A stretch of DNA of 64,000 nucleotides from Vibrio jasicida CAIM 1864 = LMG 25398 (GTDB lineage Bacteria; Pseudomonadota; Gammaproteobacteria; Enterobacterales; Vibrionaceae). Below, one piece after another: positions 18,350 through 26,753 of the stretch (its first letter is position 1; each line of letters starts with the position of its first letter). The notes under the pieces are model-generated. The model made no database searches, was not told the DNA's origin, and saw only the letters and a program-made list of their open reading frames with translations. Position numbers and translations under genes: made by a program. The stretch covers positions 1-64,000 of the forward strand of contig NZ_BAOG01000008.1 in NCBI RefSeq assembly GCF_000400365.1. Reading direction: 5' to 3'.

Positions 18350-19783
18350 TTAAGGGACGAAAACCAAGAACTTATCTTCTTCAAGAAATCGGGTTTGCTC
18401 TATTTCTACAGATACATCCTTGGTGGTGAAACTATATGGCCTTTCATGAGACACAAATCGAACTAAACGTTGTAGTGGTCGCATCGCATCATGTGCGCCG
18501 CCTGCTCTAAATATATTGTTCATTCCGGATTCAACTATTCGCTCAACACCTTTTTGAGCAAATATATCTCGGTATTTAATTGATGCATCCCAAGGGTAAA
18601 AAGAAATTGTTTGAGTTTTATGCTTAGCGATATAATCAACAACATCTTCAACCTTGTTTATTTTGTGAATATAAACACAACGACTTAAAGGATGGTTATA
18701 TTCAACACCAGCTTCTGATTCTATAATCATCCACTTATTATCTGGTTCTGATATAACATTGAGACCTGAGAATTGACACTCTAGCCGAGTAAAGGAAAAT
18801 AAAGCCTCTTCATCAAAGCTTTGCTTGGACTTAGGGAGTATATTTTCATAAAGACATAGTTTTTCTACTAACTTATCTTTAAAAGCTTCGTAGTTATTCC
18901 CACAAAAATATATATTTTGAGTAGAGAAGCAAGCATTTTGGTCATAAAAGCAAATATCATGAGCGACGCCGGAAGCGGCCTCATCTAAGTTGGTCGGCTC
19001 ATCTAAAATGGTAAAACTTTTTTTAGGACCAAACTTCAAAACATCAATGTGTGAAGGCGAATGCTTAACGGCCCAATCAATTGCATCCTGCCCGCCCCAA
19101 GCAACAACTGCATCCATATGACTAATTAGCTCTTCCGCAATTGTCGTATCTGCCTTATGGGGCCAATAGACGACGGAGAGTGACTTGGAAATCGGGTGTT
19201 CTGGGTTCACATCAATGAAGCTCATTGCTAGCGCATGGGCAGTAAACGGATCAGAAGCCGACATTCGAACGATACATTGATTCTTGGTCAAGATGCCGCG
19301 CAATATCGATGTCACACCAGAGAGAGGGACATTACCCGCAAGCAAATGCATGACTCGTCCTTTCGGAAAGGCTTTTACATAGCACTCTCCTTGAGGCAAC
19401 CATTCATCCTGAATATGAGCAGACCCAAGTTCTGTATTAATAATGTCGTACAAGGCACTTTTAGAGCAGAGAATCATCGCGATCCAATTTGCCTCTAACT
19501 TCGCCATTTGTGGTGAGTAACCTAAATAAGTAATTAGAGTCCTAATATATGCCCTTCTTCTTGAATATTCTTCATTCTTCCAACGTTGACCTACTGTATA
19601 AAGAAAATTGATAATATTATTTACATTTAGATCACTCAAAAAGTCATAATGAAGTATTTGTGACAAAATTTCATGGTTCAGAGAATCTATCTTTACTTTT
19701 TTTTCTTCAAAAGTGATCTCATAACCTTTTCCTTCAGTAGAAACTATTTGACCATTTATAATCAATGGCAAGTGTTTTTCCAT
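18350..19783 (-). CDS. luxC: LuxC, fatty acyl reductase
   Basis: 477 aa aldehyde dehydrogenase-like NADPH-dependent reductase that makes the fatty aldehyde. The acylated Cys is at about residue 285 (DQNACFST); VWGG-type segments (DAVVAWGGQDAID) fit the family. I chose the ATG at 19783 (MEKHLPLI) because AAGGAG precedes it and the length matches known LuxC; the frame is open to 19816. First gene of the operon, noticeably AT-rich like the control region before it. Confidence 0.98.
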   Translation of the reverse strand: MEKHLPLIINGQIVSTEGKGYEITFEEKKVKIDSLNHEILSQILHYDFLSDLNVNNIINFLYTVGQRWKNEEYSRRRAYIRTLITYLGYSPQMAKLEANWIAMILCSKSALYDIINTELGSAHIQDEWLPQGECYVKAFPKGRVMHLLAGNVPLSGVTSILRGILTKNQCIVRMSASDPFTAHALAMSFIDVNPEHPISKSLSVVYWPHKADTTIAEELISHMDAVVAWGGQDAIDWAVKHSPSHIDVLKFGPKKSFTILDEPTNLDEAASGVAHDICFYDQNACFSTQNIYFCGNNYEAFKDKLVEKLCLYENILPKSKQSFDEEALFSFTRLECQFSGLNVISEPDNKWMIIESEAGVEYNHPLSRCVYIHKINKVEDVVDYIAKHKTQTISFYPWDASIKYRDIFAQKGVERIVESGMNNIFRAGGAHDAMRPLQRLVRFVSHERPYSFTTKDVSVEIEQTRFLEEDKFLVFVP

Positions 19784-19911
19784 ATCAAAAGCTCTCCTTC
19801 TAATTTGGAAAAACATTAGTTCTTAGAATTTGAGATTGAAAGAAATTTCATGTCAAAATACAAATAATATTACATCAATCAAACTAATTAGGTTTTATAT
19901 AAACTGATGGC

Positions 19912-19944
19912 ATTATAGTTTATATTGATTATAGTTATTCATAA
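19912..19944 (-). promoter_or_regulatory. Likely luxC promoter with overlapping LuxR site
   Basis: On the minus strand a TATAAT -10 (19917-19912) lies ~120 bp upstream of the luxC ATG, with no good -35 at the 17-bp spacing. That position is covered instead by a two-fold AT-rich sequence, TTATGAATAACTATAATCAA-type (19944-19923), which resembles the Harveyi-clade LuxR recognition sequence (ATTGAT and TTAT-N2-ATAA halves). LuxR activation of luxC is established; the exact site is inference. Confidence 0.5.
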
Positions 19945-19989
19945 CATTTAAATAGGTTATAAATTTCAGTTATTTCTATTGTTAGACTC

Positions 19990-20026
19990 ATCAAATGTTT
20001 GATAGTGATAACCATTAACTTATGCA
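19990..20026. promoter_or_regulatory. Second LuxR-like element in the lux control region
   Basis: A perfect palindrome ATCAAATGTTTGAT (19990-20003) runs into TTGATAGTGATAACCATTAA. LuxR of V. harveyi binds several sites well upstream of luxC; this is a plausible distal one. The stretch 20027-20375 shows no gene; it is AT-rich and forms the rest of the shared lux/GEVED-LruC control region. Confidence 0.4.
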
Positions 20027-20385
20027 TAAATACAACATACTTTAATTAGAACCTTTTCTTGTAAGGCAATCTAAGCCAAGTTAGCTCAGGCGCTTAAACA
20101 AAAGCACATATGGAAAATATGCAAAACAATGCATAATCTATAAAATTAGTCACACCATATACACCACAAAGACCATGTATTAAAAAGGGGTTTAGGTGGT
20201 AAGTTTGTTCAAAATTACCCCGCCCCGCATTAAAACCTAAACTTAAGCATCGCTACATTTAACGATTGCCCTAGAGTGGTTTTAAATTTTCAGAAATCGA
20301 CATCAATTAAATTTTCATTTTGACTTTCAGATTAGAAATTGCAGAAAGAGGAAAACTTAATTCTTATGTATCAACAACTTAAAAG

Positions 20386-20402
20386 TTGGCACATTCCTTT
20401 CA
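20386..20402 (+). promoter_or_regulatory. Sigma-54-like -24 element ahead of the GEVED/LruC gene
   Basis: TTGGCACATTCCTTTCA: the -24 half is perfect, the -12 half has TC in place of GC at the 10-bp spacing. The predicted start would be ~20412, 25 bp before the ATG at 20437. The 15 bases 20379-20393 are identical to those at the candidate sigma-54 promoter at 55716-55730. Confidence 0.45.
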
Positions 20403-20436
20403 TTGCATATATCACGAACCAATGAGAGGGCGAATT

Positions 20437-22551
20437 ATGAAAAGGACATCACTACTACTTGGGTCTCTAATAGCGAGCGCTTATGCACAAGCGGCGCCAT
20501 TTGACACATGCCCAAGCAAAGCGTACCTATTCCAATCAACCCCGGTTCAAATCTATGGCGTCAATTTGGTTACAGGTTCTACGACTCTTTTAGAGGACGA
20601 CACAGGTTTGGCTTCGGGCATTAACGGCGTAGGCTTTAACTTCACTGACCGTTATATCTACGGCTACGACACCACAAATAAAGAGATTGTTCGTCTTGGT
20701 CAAGACTTCCAAGCAGAGACGCTTGATGTTTCTGGTCTTCCTGCCGACCACACGTTTTACGTAGGTGACGTTTACAACCACGTCTACTACTTGTACCGCA
20801 AAGGCAAAGGACTTTTCTCCATTGACCTTTCTCCACTCGATTCTGATCCAAATGCGACATTGAGCATCGTGAAAATTAGTTCAACAGCGACGGTGAACCT
20901 AACCGACTTTGCATTCCATCCAAGCGACGGTTCCCTTTACGGCATCGACAATAATTCTGGAGTGCTGTACCAGTTCAACCCATCGAATGGTAATACGACT
21001 GCGATAGGTGATACAGGCGAGTTAGGCACATTTGGTGCTGGCTACTTTGATGTAAACGGCAACTACTACGTGTCACGTAACCAAGATGGCAAAATCTATC
21101 GTGTTGACCTTTCGGAAGGCAACGCAGCCAATATCGCAGCGGGCATTGTTCCTGCGGTCGAGTTTGTTTCTAACGGCCCAAGTTCAAGCCAAAATGACGG
21201 TGCTCGATGTGCCAATGCGCCTGTGATTGACGAAGACGATCCGATCGATTTTGGTGACGCACCGGACACTTACAGCACAACGCTTGCTTCAAATGGTCCG
21301 CGTCACGAAGTCGATGACGTTACTTGGCTGGGGTCTGTTGGTCCAGACGGTGATTCTGATGGGCAAGCAGACGACAACGCAGTTGGTGCTGCCGATGAAG
21401 ATGGCGTTGGTTTTGTTGCTGCACTCGATCCTGGTTTGAGCTCCGTTGTCGAAGTAACTGCATCAACAACAGGCTATCTATCCGCTTGGTTTGACTGGAA
21501 CCGCGATGGTGACTTTGATGATGATGGCGAGCAAGTCTTCACCAATGAGCTTCTCGCTGCGGGTAGCAACTCCCTTCCATTTGTTGTTTCTACCGCTGCG
21601 ACCGCCGGTTCAAGCTGGAGTCGTTTCCGTTTTAGTCAACAAACTGACCTTAACTATGATGGTGGTTCAACATCAGGCGAGGTGGAAGATCACCCAATCA
21701 CAATAACGGCTAATGGTTACGCTGTGGAGCACTTCCCAGCAGTAGACGATTACGCATCCGTTGCTTATGAAGACAACTGGCCATATACAGCGGACTATGA
21801 CATGAATGATGTCGTTGTTGACCTACAAATCACAGAAACCACGTTGGCTGGTCATGTCGAAAACATCAAAATCTCGGGCAAATTGGTCGCTTACGGTGCC
21901 ACCTATAAAAATGGCTTTGCTATTCGATTACCTGGTGTATCACGAAGCAGTATCGAAACCTCATTGACAACACTGACATTTGATGGTGTTGAGCAAGCGT
22001 CAAACGGACTGGAAAGCATCTCTGATGAAGCAATATTTATCATTGGTGAAGACATGAGTGTTCACGCCGCCAGCAGCGGTGGATGTACTTTCTTTAGAAC
22101 CGAATCTGACTGTGATACCAATACTGCACTGTTGGATTTTACCCTCAACATCTACTTTACAGAAGGTTCTGATCGCTCTGCGATAACCGATATGCCATAC
22201 GACCCGTTCATCTTTGCAACACCAAATACTTACCATGGCGACGGCATCACTTTCCAACCAGGTCGTAAATGGGAAGTGCACTTACCCGGACAAGCACCAA
22301 CTGAGCAATTCGATACATCCTTATATGGCCGAGGTGTCGATGCAAGTTTGAATGGCTCAAACAACTACTTCAAAACAGCCACTTACCTTCCTTGGGCTCT
22401 ACTTATTGTAGAAGACTGGGAGTGGCCTTTAGAACGAATTGACATGGTTGAAGCCTACCCTGCATTCCAAACTTGGGCTGAGTCTGGAGGTACAGAGAGC
22501 GAAACCTGGCACCAATCACCAACAGCCGACAAGTGCTACAACCGTCCATAG
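20437..22551 (+). CDS. Secreted GEVED- and LruC-domain protein
   Basis: 704 aa. Signal peptide MKRTSLLLGSLIASAYAQA, then a beta-propeller-like N-terminal region (~20-260) with repeated DxxxG strands (YGIDNNSGVLYQFNPSNG). FGDAPDTYST (~271) to GEVEDHPITI (~414) is a GEVED domain with many acidic, possibly Ca-binding, stretches. DYDMNDVVVDL (~453) to the C-terminus is the LruC domain. These domains occur in surface or secreted proteins of unknown role. ATG at 20437 has AGAGGG 7 bp upstream; the open frame from 20386 would start inside the promoter. Followed after 12 bp by a lipoprotein gene. Confidence 0.8.
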   Translation: MKRTSLLLGSLIASAYAQAAPFDTCPSKAYLFQSTPVQIYGVNLVTGSTTLLEDDTGLASGINGVGFNFTDRYIYGYDTTNKEIVRLGQDFQAETLDVSGLPADHTFYVGDVYNHVYYLYRKGKGLFSIDLSPLDSDPNATLSIVKISSTATVNLTDFAFHPSDGSLYGIDNNSGVLYQFNPSNGNTTAIGDTGELGTFGAGYFDVNGNYYVSRNQDGKIYRVDLSEGNAANIAAGIVPAVEFVSNGPSSSQNDGARCANAPVIDEDDPIDFGDAPDTYSTTLASNGPRHEVDDVTWLGSVGPDGDSDGQADDNAVGAADEDGVGFVAALDPGLSSVVEVTASTTGYLSAWFDWNRDGDFDDDGEQVFTNELLAAGSNSLPFVVSTAATAGSSWSRFRFSQQTDLNYDGGSTSGEVEDHPITITANGYAVEHFPAVDDYASVAYEDNWPYTADYDMNDVVVDLQITETTLAGHVENIKISGKLVAYGATYKNGFAIRLPGVSRSSIETSLTTLTFDGVEQASNGLESISDEAIFIIGEDMSVHAASSGGCTFFRTESDCDTNTALLDFTLNIYFTEGSDRSAITDMPYDPFIFATPNTYHGDGITFQPGRKWEVHLPGQAPTEQFDTSLYGRGVDASLNGSNNYFKTATYLPWALLIVEDWEWPLERIDMVEAYPAFQTWAESGGTESETWHQSPTADKCYNRP

Positions 22552-22563
22552 GGAGATAATATT

Positions 22564-23037
22564 ATGAAATACTTAACCACAATCATTATGGGATTAGCAC
22601 TAACGGCATGTGGCGGTGGCGGCGGTGGTGGAGGCGGCAGTAGCAGCGACGATGATAGTTCAACACCACCACCAGCACCACCTCCAACAACAGTGACGGT
22701 TCCGGAAGAAGAGACCACCATGCAGGATTTAGTGGTACCAGAAGGCTTCAACTACAACCCAGTGAAAGAAGGCACACTTAGTGTCGATATCAGTGGTTTC
22801 TCTTCTCAACGTGCGCATTTAAGCTTGTATAAGGACTTCCAAGAAGACGGCGCAGGTAACTACAAAGCCAATTACCCCAGCAAAGTGGCTTCTATACCCT
22901 TGAGCAATGGCCAAGCAGATTTTGATTTCAATATCTCTGACAGCCAAGGTGATTTACTGGTCGAGATTTGGTTTTACGATGGCACTGACCCAATTCGACG
23001 AGTTATTTCCACCAGTGATACGAGCTTAACGTTGTAG
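22564..23037 (+). CDS. Glycine/proline-linker lipoprotein
   Basis: 157 aa lipoprotein. Lipobox LTAC (Cys17), then a nine-glycine run, a Ser/Asp stretch and a proline-rich linker (PPPAPPPTTVTVP), then a ~90-aa folded domain starting around LSVDISGF. I do not recognise the family. The Gly run directly after the Cys suggests a flexible tether that places the domain away from the membrane. Operon partner of the GEVED/LruC gene, 12 bp downstream, and ended by the terminator at 23112. Confidence 0.8.
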   Translation: MKYLTTIIMGLALTACGGGGGGGGGSSSDDDSSTPPPAPPPTTVTVPEEETTMQDLVVPEGFNYNPVKEGTLSVDISGFSSQRAHLSLYKDFQEDGAGNYKANYPSKVASIPLSNGQADFDFNISDSQGDLLVEIWFYDGTDPIRRVISTSDTSLTL

Positions 23038-23111
23038 TCTCTGACCAAACCGAAAGGTAATAACGGTACGAACAACAAGCTTTACCGCAAAATTGTCCAT
23101 ACTTTAACTTA

Positions 23112-23147
23112 AAAATCGCATCGTTCTTTTGAACATGCGATTTTTTT
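23112..23147 (+). terminator. Terminator of the GEVED/LruC-lipoprotein operon
   Basis: AAAATCGCAT and ATGCGATTTT pair, with GTTC-TTTT-GAAC stacked inside, followed by TTTTTTT. It rules out the upstream start at 23129 for the next gene. Confidence 0.9.
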
Positions 23148-23173
23148 ATTGTAAAACAGAAGGATTACTGAAG

Positions 23174-23488
23174 ATGCGGGAAAACACGTTGGACAACCCC
23201 AAAACCTACATTTTTGTCTTTTCAGGTACCATACTGCTGTTAGTTTTTGCGCTTTGGTTAACATCATCAGAGAAAAACCAAACCGTCACTACAACGGTGA
23301 TAAGTAATACATTAACTCAATCGCTTGACGGACAACGCCGATACTTAACCATCGATTTACCTGAACAAGGTCAAGCACCTATCTCGGTCCCTGTAACGGT
23401 AAATTGCCCAGTAGGTTCAACGGTGACATTCAACCAAACCACAGGTTCTCTCTTCGAGCAGCCGCTCACATTTTTGAAATGCGAATAA
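23174..23488 (+). CDS. Small single-pass membrane protein, unknown
   Basis: 104 aa. One transmembrane helix (YIFVFSGTILLLVFALWLT, ~13-31) with a short cytoplasmic N-terminus and a ~70-aa periplasmic part containing two Cys (NCPVG, LKCE). The ATG at 23174 has AAGGATT ~10 bp upstream. I do not recognise the family. It sits between the lipoprotein operon and the sulfurtransferase gene, and the 55-bp gap to the latter would allow co-transcription. Confidence 0.6.
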   Translation: MRENTLDNPKTYIFVFSGTILLLVFALWLTSSEKNQTVTTTVISNTLTQSLDGQRRYLTIDLPEQGQAPISVPVTVNCPVGSTVTFNQTTGSLFEQPLTFLKCE

Positions 23489-23543
23489 GCCTATTCTGCT
23501 CATTTATACAACGGCTTCATGCCATGGTAAGGAAGCACAAAAC

Positions 23544-24374
23544 ATGCAAGCACTGATTACTGTCAATGAATTACAACCACTCTTAGGTAAACCAAACCTT
23601 AAGCTCTTAGATGCGAGCATTGCTTTTCAAATTCCATCCGAAACAAAGAAAATTCAGAACCAATGGATTTCTGGTACGCAGCGTTTTGATTATGACAATA
23701 ACTTTTGTTTACCGAATTCCCCCCTTCCCCACATGATGCCAACGGAAGCTGACTTCAATAACCGCGCACAACAGTTGGGGCTGAATAACGATGATCTCAT
23801 CGTGATCTATGACAACTCAGGTACGCTAGCAGCACCAAGAGCATGGTGGATGTTAAAAGCAATGGGGCATAACAATGTTCGTGTTTTGAATGGCGGTTTA
23901 CCCGCTTGGATTGACGCGGGTTTCCCCGTCGTAGACACACTTGTACAACCCAAAGAGCTAGGTGATTTTTCTGGCAAATTGGATGAAAAGGCATTTTTGG
24001 ATGCCCAAGCGGTTCTTGGCCACTCAAATCACCAAAGTGCAAATATTATTGATGCTCGTTCCAAGGCTCGTTTTTTAGGTGAAGTGCCAGAACCTCGAGA
24101 AGGTCTACGCAGTGGGCACATTCCGCATGCGGTTTGCTTGCCGTTTCAAGAACTATTAACGGACGGTCACATTAAGCCAAATTCAGAGTTGCAACAGATA
24201 TTTAGCGAACTAACAATAAATAATGATAAATCAATCATTTTCAGTTGTGGTTCTGGTGTCACTGCGTGCATTTTGTTACTAGCAGCGTATCAACTAGGCA
24301 TGCAAAAACTATCGGTTTATGACGGGTCATGGACAGAATGGGGCGCAGACCAATCCCTACCTATCGAGTGCTAA
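23544..24374 (+). CDS. sseA: 3-mercaptopyruvate sulfurtransferase
   Basis: 276 aa with two rhodanese domains (~5-130 and ~150-275). The active-site loop CGSGVTA (~231) is of the mercaptopyruvate type (CG[S/T]GVT), not the thiosulfate type. It moves sulfur from 3-mercaptopyruvate to a thiol acceptor. Followed 21 bp later by a GGDEF/EAL gene. Confidence 0.85.
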   Translation: MQALITVNELQPLLGKPNLKLLDASIAFQIPSETKKIQNQWISGTQRFDYDNNFCLPNSPLPHMMPTEADFNNRAQQLGLNNDDLIVIYDNSGTLAAPRAWWMLKAMGHNNVRVLNGGLPAWIDAGFPVVDTLVQPKELGDFSGKLDEKAFLDAQAVLGHSNHQSANIIDARSKARFLGEVPEPREGLRSGHIPHAVCLPFQELLTDGHIKPNSELQQIFSELTINNDKSIIFSCGSGVTACILLLAAYQLGMQKLSVYDGSWTEWGADQSLPIEC

Positions 24375-24395
24375 TTTAGGAGCTATCAAAATAAT

Positions 24396-26687
24396 ATGAT
24401 CGGATTAAAGAAGAACATTTGGACGCTGTACATAACGCTTTTCGCAATTAGCGTCGGTTTGTTTTCTTTATTTGGTCATTATCACTACGAATCCACCCTC
24501 GATAAATACAAAGACAAGCAGCTCTTACAATTGGAGCTGTTTGCTTCATCGGTCGATTCACTCTTTAAAGCACAAGAAACCCTTCTTGAAGTTGTCGGTC
24601 ATCAGCTTATTGAGCAAAATGACTTCACGCGCACCGCCTCTCTTCAGATGCGTCCGCTGCTAGACAATCTTATGAGTATCCACCCAGCAATCGCTGCATT
24701 TGGTTTAACAAACCCTCAAGGAGATTATCTTGCAATAAGCTCCAACTTAGATTTGCAAAAACTAAAGAACCTCAATCAAAATCCGCAAACCAAAGACACA
24801 TTCATTGCCGCACTTGAATCTAATCATATGGTCGTTGGACGCACGTATTTTATGCCTGCTCTCGATTCATTGGTGATCCCAATTAGAAAAGCAATTCGTG
24901 ATAAACAGGGACGAGTCACTGCTGTAATGACGGCAGGCTTCAAAATGAATTCTTCCTTGGTCTTTAGAAATGATATTCATGCCAACGAGCACAATCGCGT
25001 TTCCCTAGTACGTGAAGATGGCTACTTAACGTTTACATCCGCAGAGCAGGCGACGGTTTACAGTTATAACCATCCTGCTGATGGCCATAAAAAATCAATC
25101 GTTTTTGAGCAAGTAGACAAAAAATATGGCTGGAGCCGAGATACTGTCAAGTCACTAGCGAGCGCGGTAAATATTGTTGCAGATGACCCTAGAATCAATC
25201 AACTCGTGACGTTAAAGTATTTGCCTGACTATAAACTTTGGGCTTCTTCATCTACTGATCTCAGATATATCCAAAGTGGATTCTTTGAGCAATTCGCTCT
25301 TTATTCCATCGTATTCATTTTCATTCAAGCTGGTTTTTATGCGCTCGTCCGCTCCATTGCGAACAACGAATTGGCGACGCGAGAGAAACTCTTATATCAA
25401 GCGCACCATGACCACCTCACTCTCCTGCCCAATCGTGAATATTTGCGAACCCACATCGGTCGCTGGCTAGGAGGGGCTTCCAACCCTTTTACTCTGATGT
25501 TTATTGATGTCGATAACTTTAAATCGGTCAACGACACACACGGCCATGAATTTGGCGACGAAGTGTTAAAACAAATCGCTCAGCGCCTAAAAACGTTTGA
25601 AGCGGAAGGACGATTGATTATCCGAGAAGCCAGTGATGAGTTCATCCTTCTTGTCAATCTCGTAGATAAAGCCAGCATCAATACGCTTGCTAGCGATCTC
25701 ATCGCTTATTTATCCGAACCTTACATTGTTAAAGACAACCAATTCTTACTCAGTTGCAGCATTGGTATTGCACTTTACCCATCCCATGGCAACAACCTAG
25801 ATGCACTGCTTCGCTCAGCCGATATTGCGATGTACCAAGCGAAAAAAGAGCGAAACACCTACAGCTTGTTTGACCAACAGATGCATGTAAAGCACTTGCA
25901 CAAAATGCGCATCGAACAGCGTTTAAGGCTAGCCATCGAGAGACAAAGCCTGTTTATGGTTTATCAGCCTCAACTGAACGTAAATGGACAGGTTTATGGC
26001 GTGGAAGCGTTGATTCGCTGGCAAGACGAAGAGCTTGGTTTTGTACCACCCAATGAATTTATTCCTTTGGCCGAAAGCTCTGGTTTAATGGTTCGTCTGG
26101 GAGAGTTGATAATAGAAAAAAGCCTTATTGATATGGCAAGGTTGATGGCAACTTCACACCAACCGATTCAAATGTCGATCAACATATCGGTCAAGCAATT
26201 TATTCAGGTGAACTTCGTCGACAATCTCCTTGCATCGATTGAAAAACATGGTGTTGACCAAAATCGAATTACGTTGGAGATAACCGAAAACTTGTTCATT
26301 GAGGATTTAGACAAGTTCGCACCGATTTGCGAACGCTTACACCAATTAGGCTTTAAAATTTCACTGGATGACTTCGGTACAGGTTACTCTTCTTTGAGTA
26401 TGCTGAAAGCCCTTCCAATTGATGAGGTAAAGATTGATAAAAGCTTTGTCGATAACATCGAAGAGGATGAAAAAGCCCTCAACATGGTGCAAAACATCAT
26501 CGCCATTGGTAAGAATTTTGGTATGAAGGTCTTAGCGGAAGGTGTAGAAACAAAGCAACAACGTGATCAGCTTGCTGTTTGTGGTTGCGACCTAATCCAA
26601 GGCTACTTCTATTCCAAACCACTGCTTTTTGAGGCGTTGATAGAATTTGCACAACAAAGCAGCAATGAAAAAGCCGTCGCAGAATAA
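24396..26687 (+). CDS. Cache-GGDEF-EAL protein with degenerate GGDEF
   Basis: 763 aa inner-membrane protein. TM helix ~10-28, periplasmic Cache-like sensor ~30-295, TM ~298-320, GGDEF domain ~335-495, EAL domain ~505-755. The GGDEF motif is EASDEF, so cyclase activity is unlikely. The EAL side is intact: EALIRW, NISVKQF, EITENLF, DDFGTGYSSL and KIDKSFV, so it should be a c-di-GMP phosphodiesterase, perhaps with the GGDEF part sensing GTP. Start ATG 24396 has TTTAGGAG ~11 bp upstream. The stop lies inside the terminator hairpin. Confidence 0.9.
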   Translation: MIGLKKNIWTLYITLFAISVGLFSLFGHYHYESTLDKYKDKQLLQLELFASSVDSLFKAQETLLEVVGHQLIEQNDFTRTASLQMRPLLDNLMSIHPAIAAFGLTNPQGDYLAISSNLDLQKLKNLNQNPQTKDTFIAALESNHMVVGRTYFMPALDSLVIPIRKAIRDKQGRVTAVMTAGFKMNSSLVFRNDIHANEHNRVSLVREDGYLTFTSAEQATVYSYNHPADGHKKSIVFEQVDKKYGWSRDTVKSLASAVNIVADDPRINQLVTLKYLPDYKLWASSSTDLRYIQSGFFEQFALYSIVFIFIQAGFYALVRSIANNELATREKLLYQAHHDHLTLLPNREYLRTHIGRWLGGASNPFTLMFIDVDNFKSVNDTHGHEFGDEVLKQIAQRLKTFEAEGRLIIREASDEFILLVNLVDKASINTLASDLIAYLSEPYIVKDNQFLLSCSIGIALYPSHGNNLDALLRSADIAMYQAKKERNTYSLFDQQMHVKHLHKMRIEQRLRLAIERQSLFMVYQPQLNVNGQVYGVEALIRWQDEELGFVPPNEFIPLAESSGLMVRLGELIIEKSLIDMARLMATSHQPIQMSINISVKQFIQVNFVDNLLASIEKHGVDQNRITLEITENLFIEDLDKFAPICERLHQLGFKISLDDFGTGYSSLSMLKALPIDEVKIDKSFVDNIEEDEKALNMVQNIIAIGKNFGMKVLAEGVETKQQRDQLAVCGCDLIQGYFYSKPLLFEALIEFAQQSSNEKAVAE

Positions 26688-26702
26688 CAACGGCTTGTTT
26701 TC
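26670..26702 (+). terminator. Terminator overlapping the GGDEF/EAL stop
   Basis: AAGCCGT and ACGGCTT pair around a loop holding the TAA stop codon, followed by GTTTTC. Confidence 0.7.
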
Positions 26703-26753
26703 ATTATTCCCCTAGTGTCATCGTAAACCAGCGAAAAAGATGCCTTCGAATGC

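Noticed and set aside
23129..23173. Earlier start for the 104-aa membrane protein
   Set aside because: It falls inside the upstream terminator hairpin and lacks a ribosome site.
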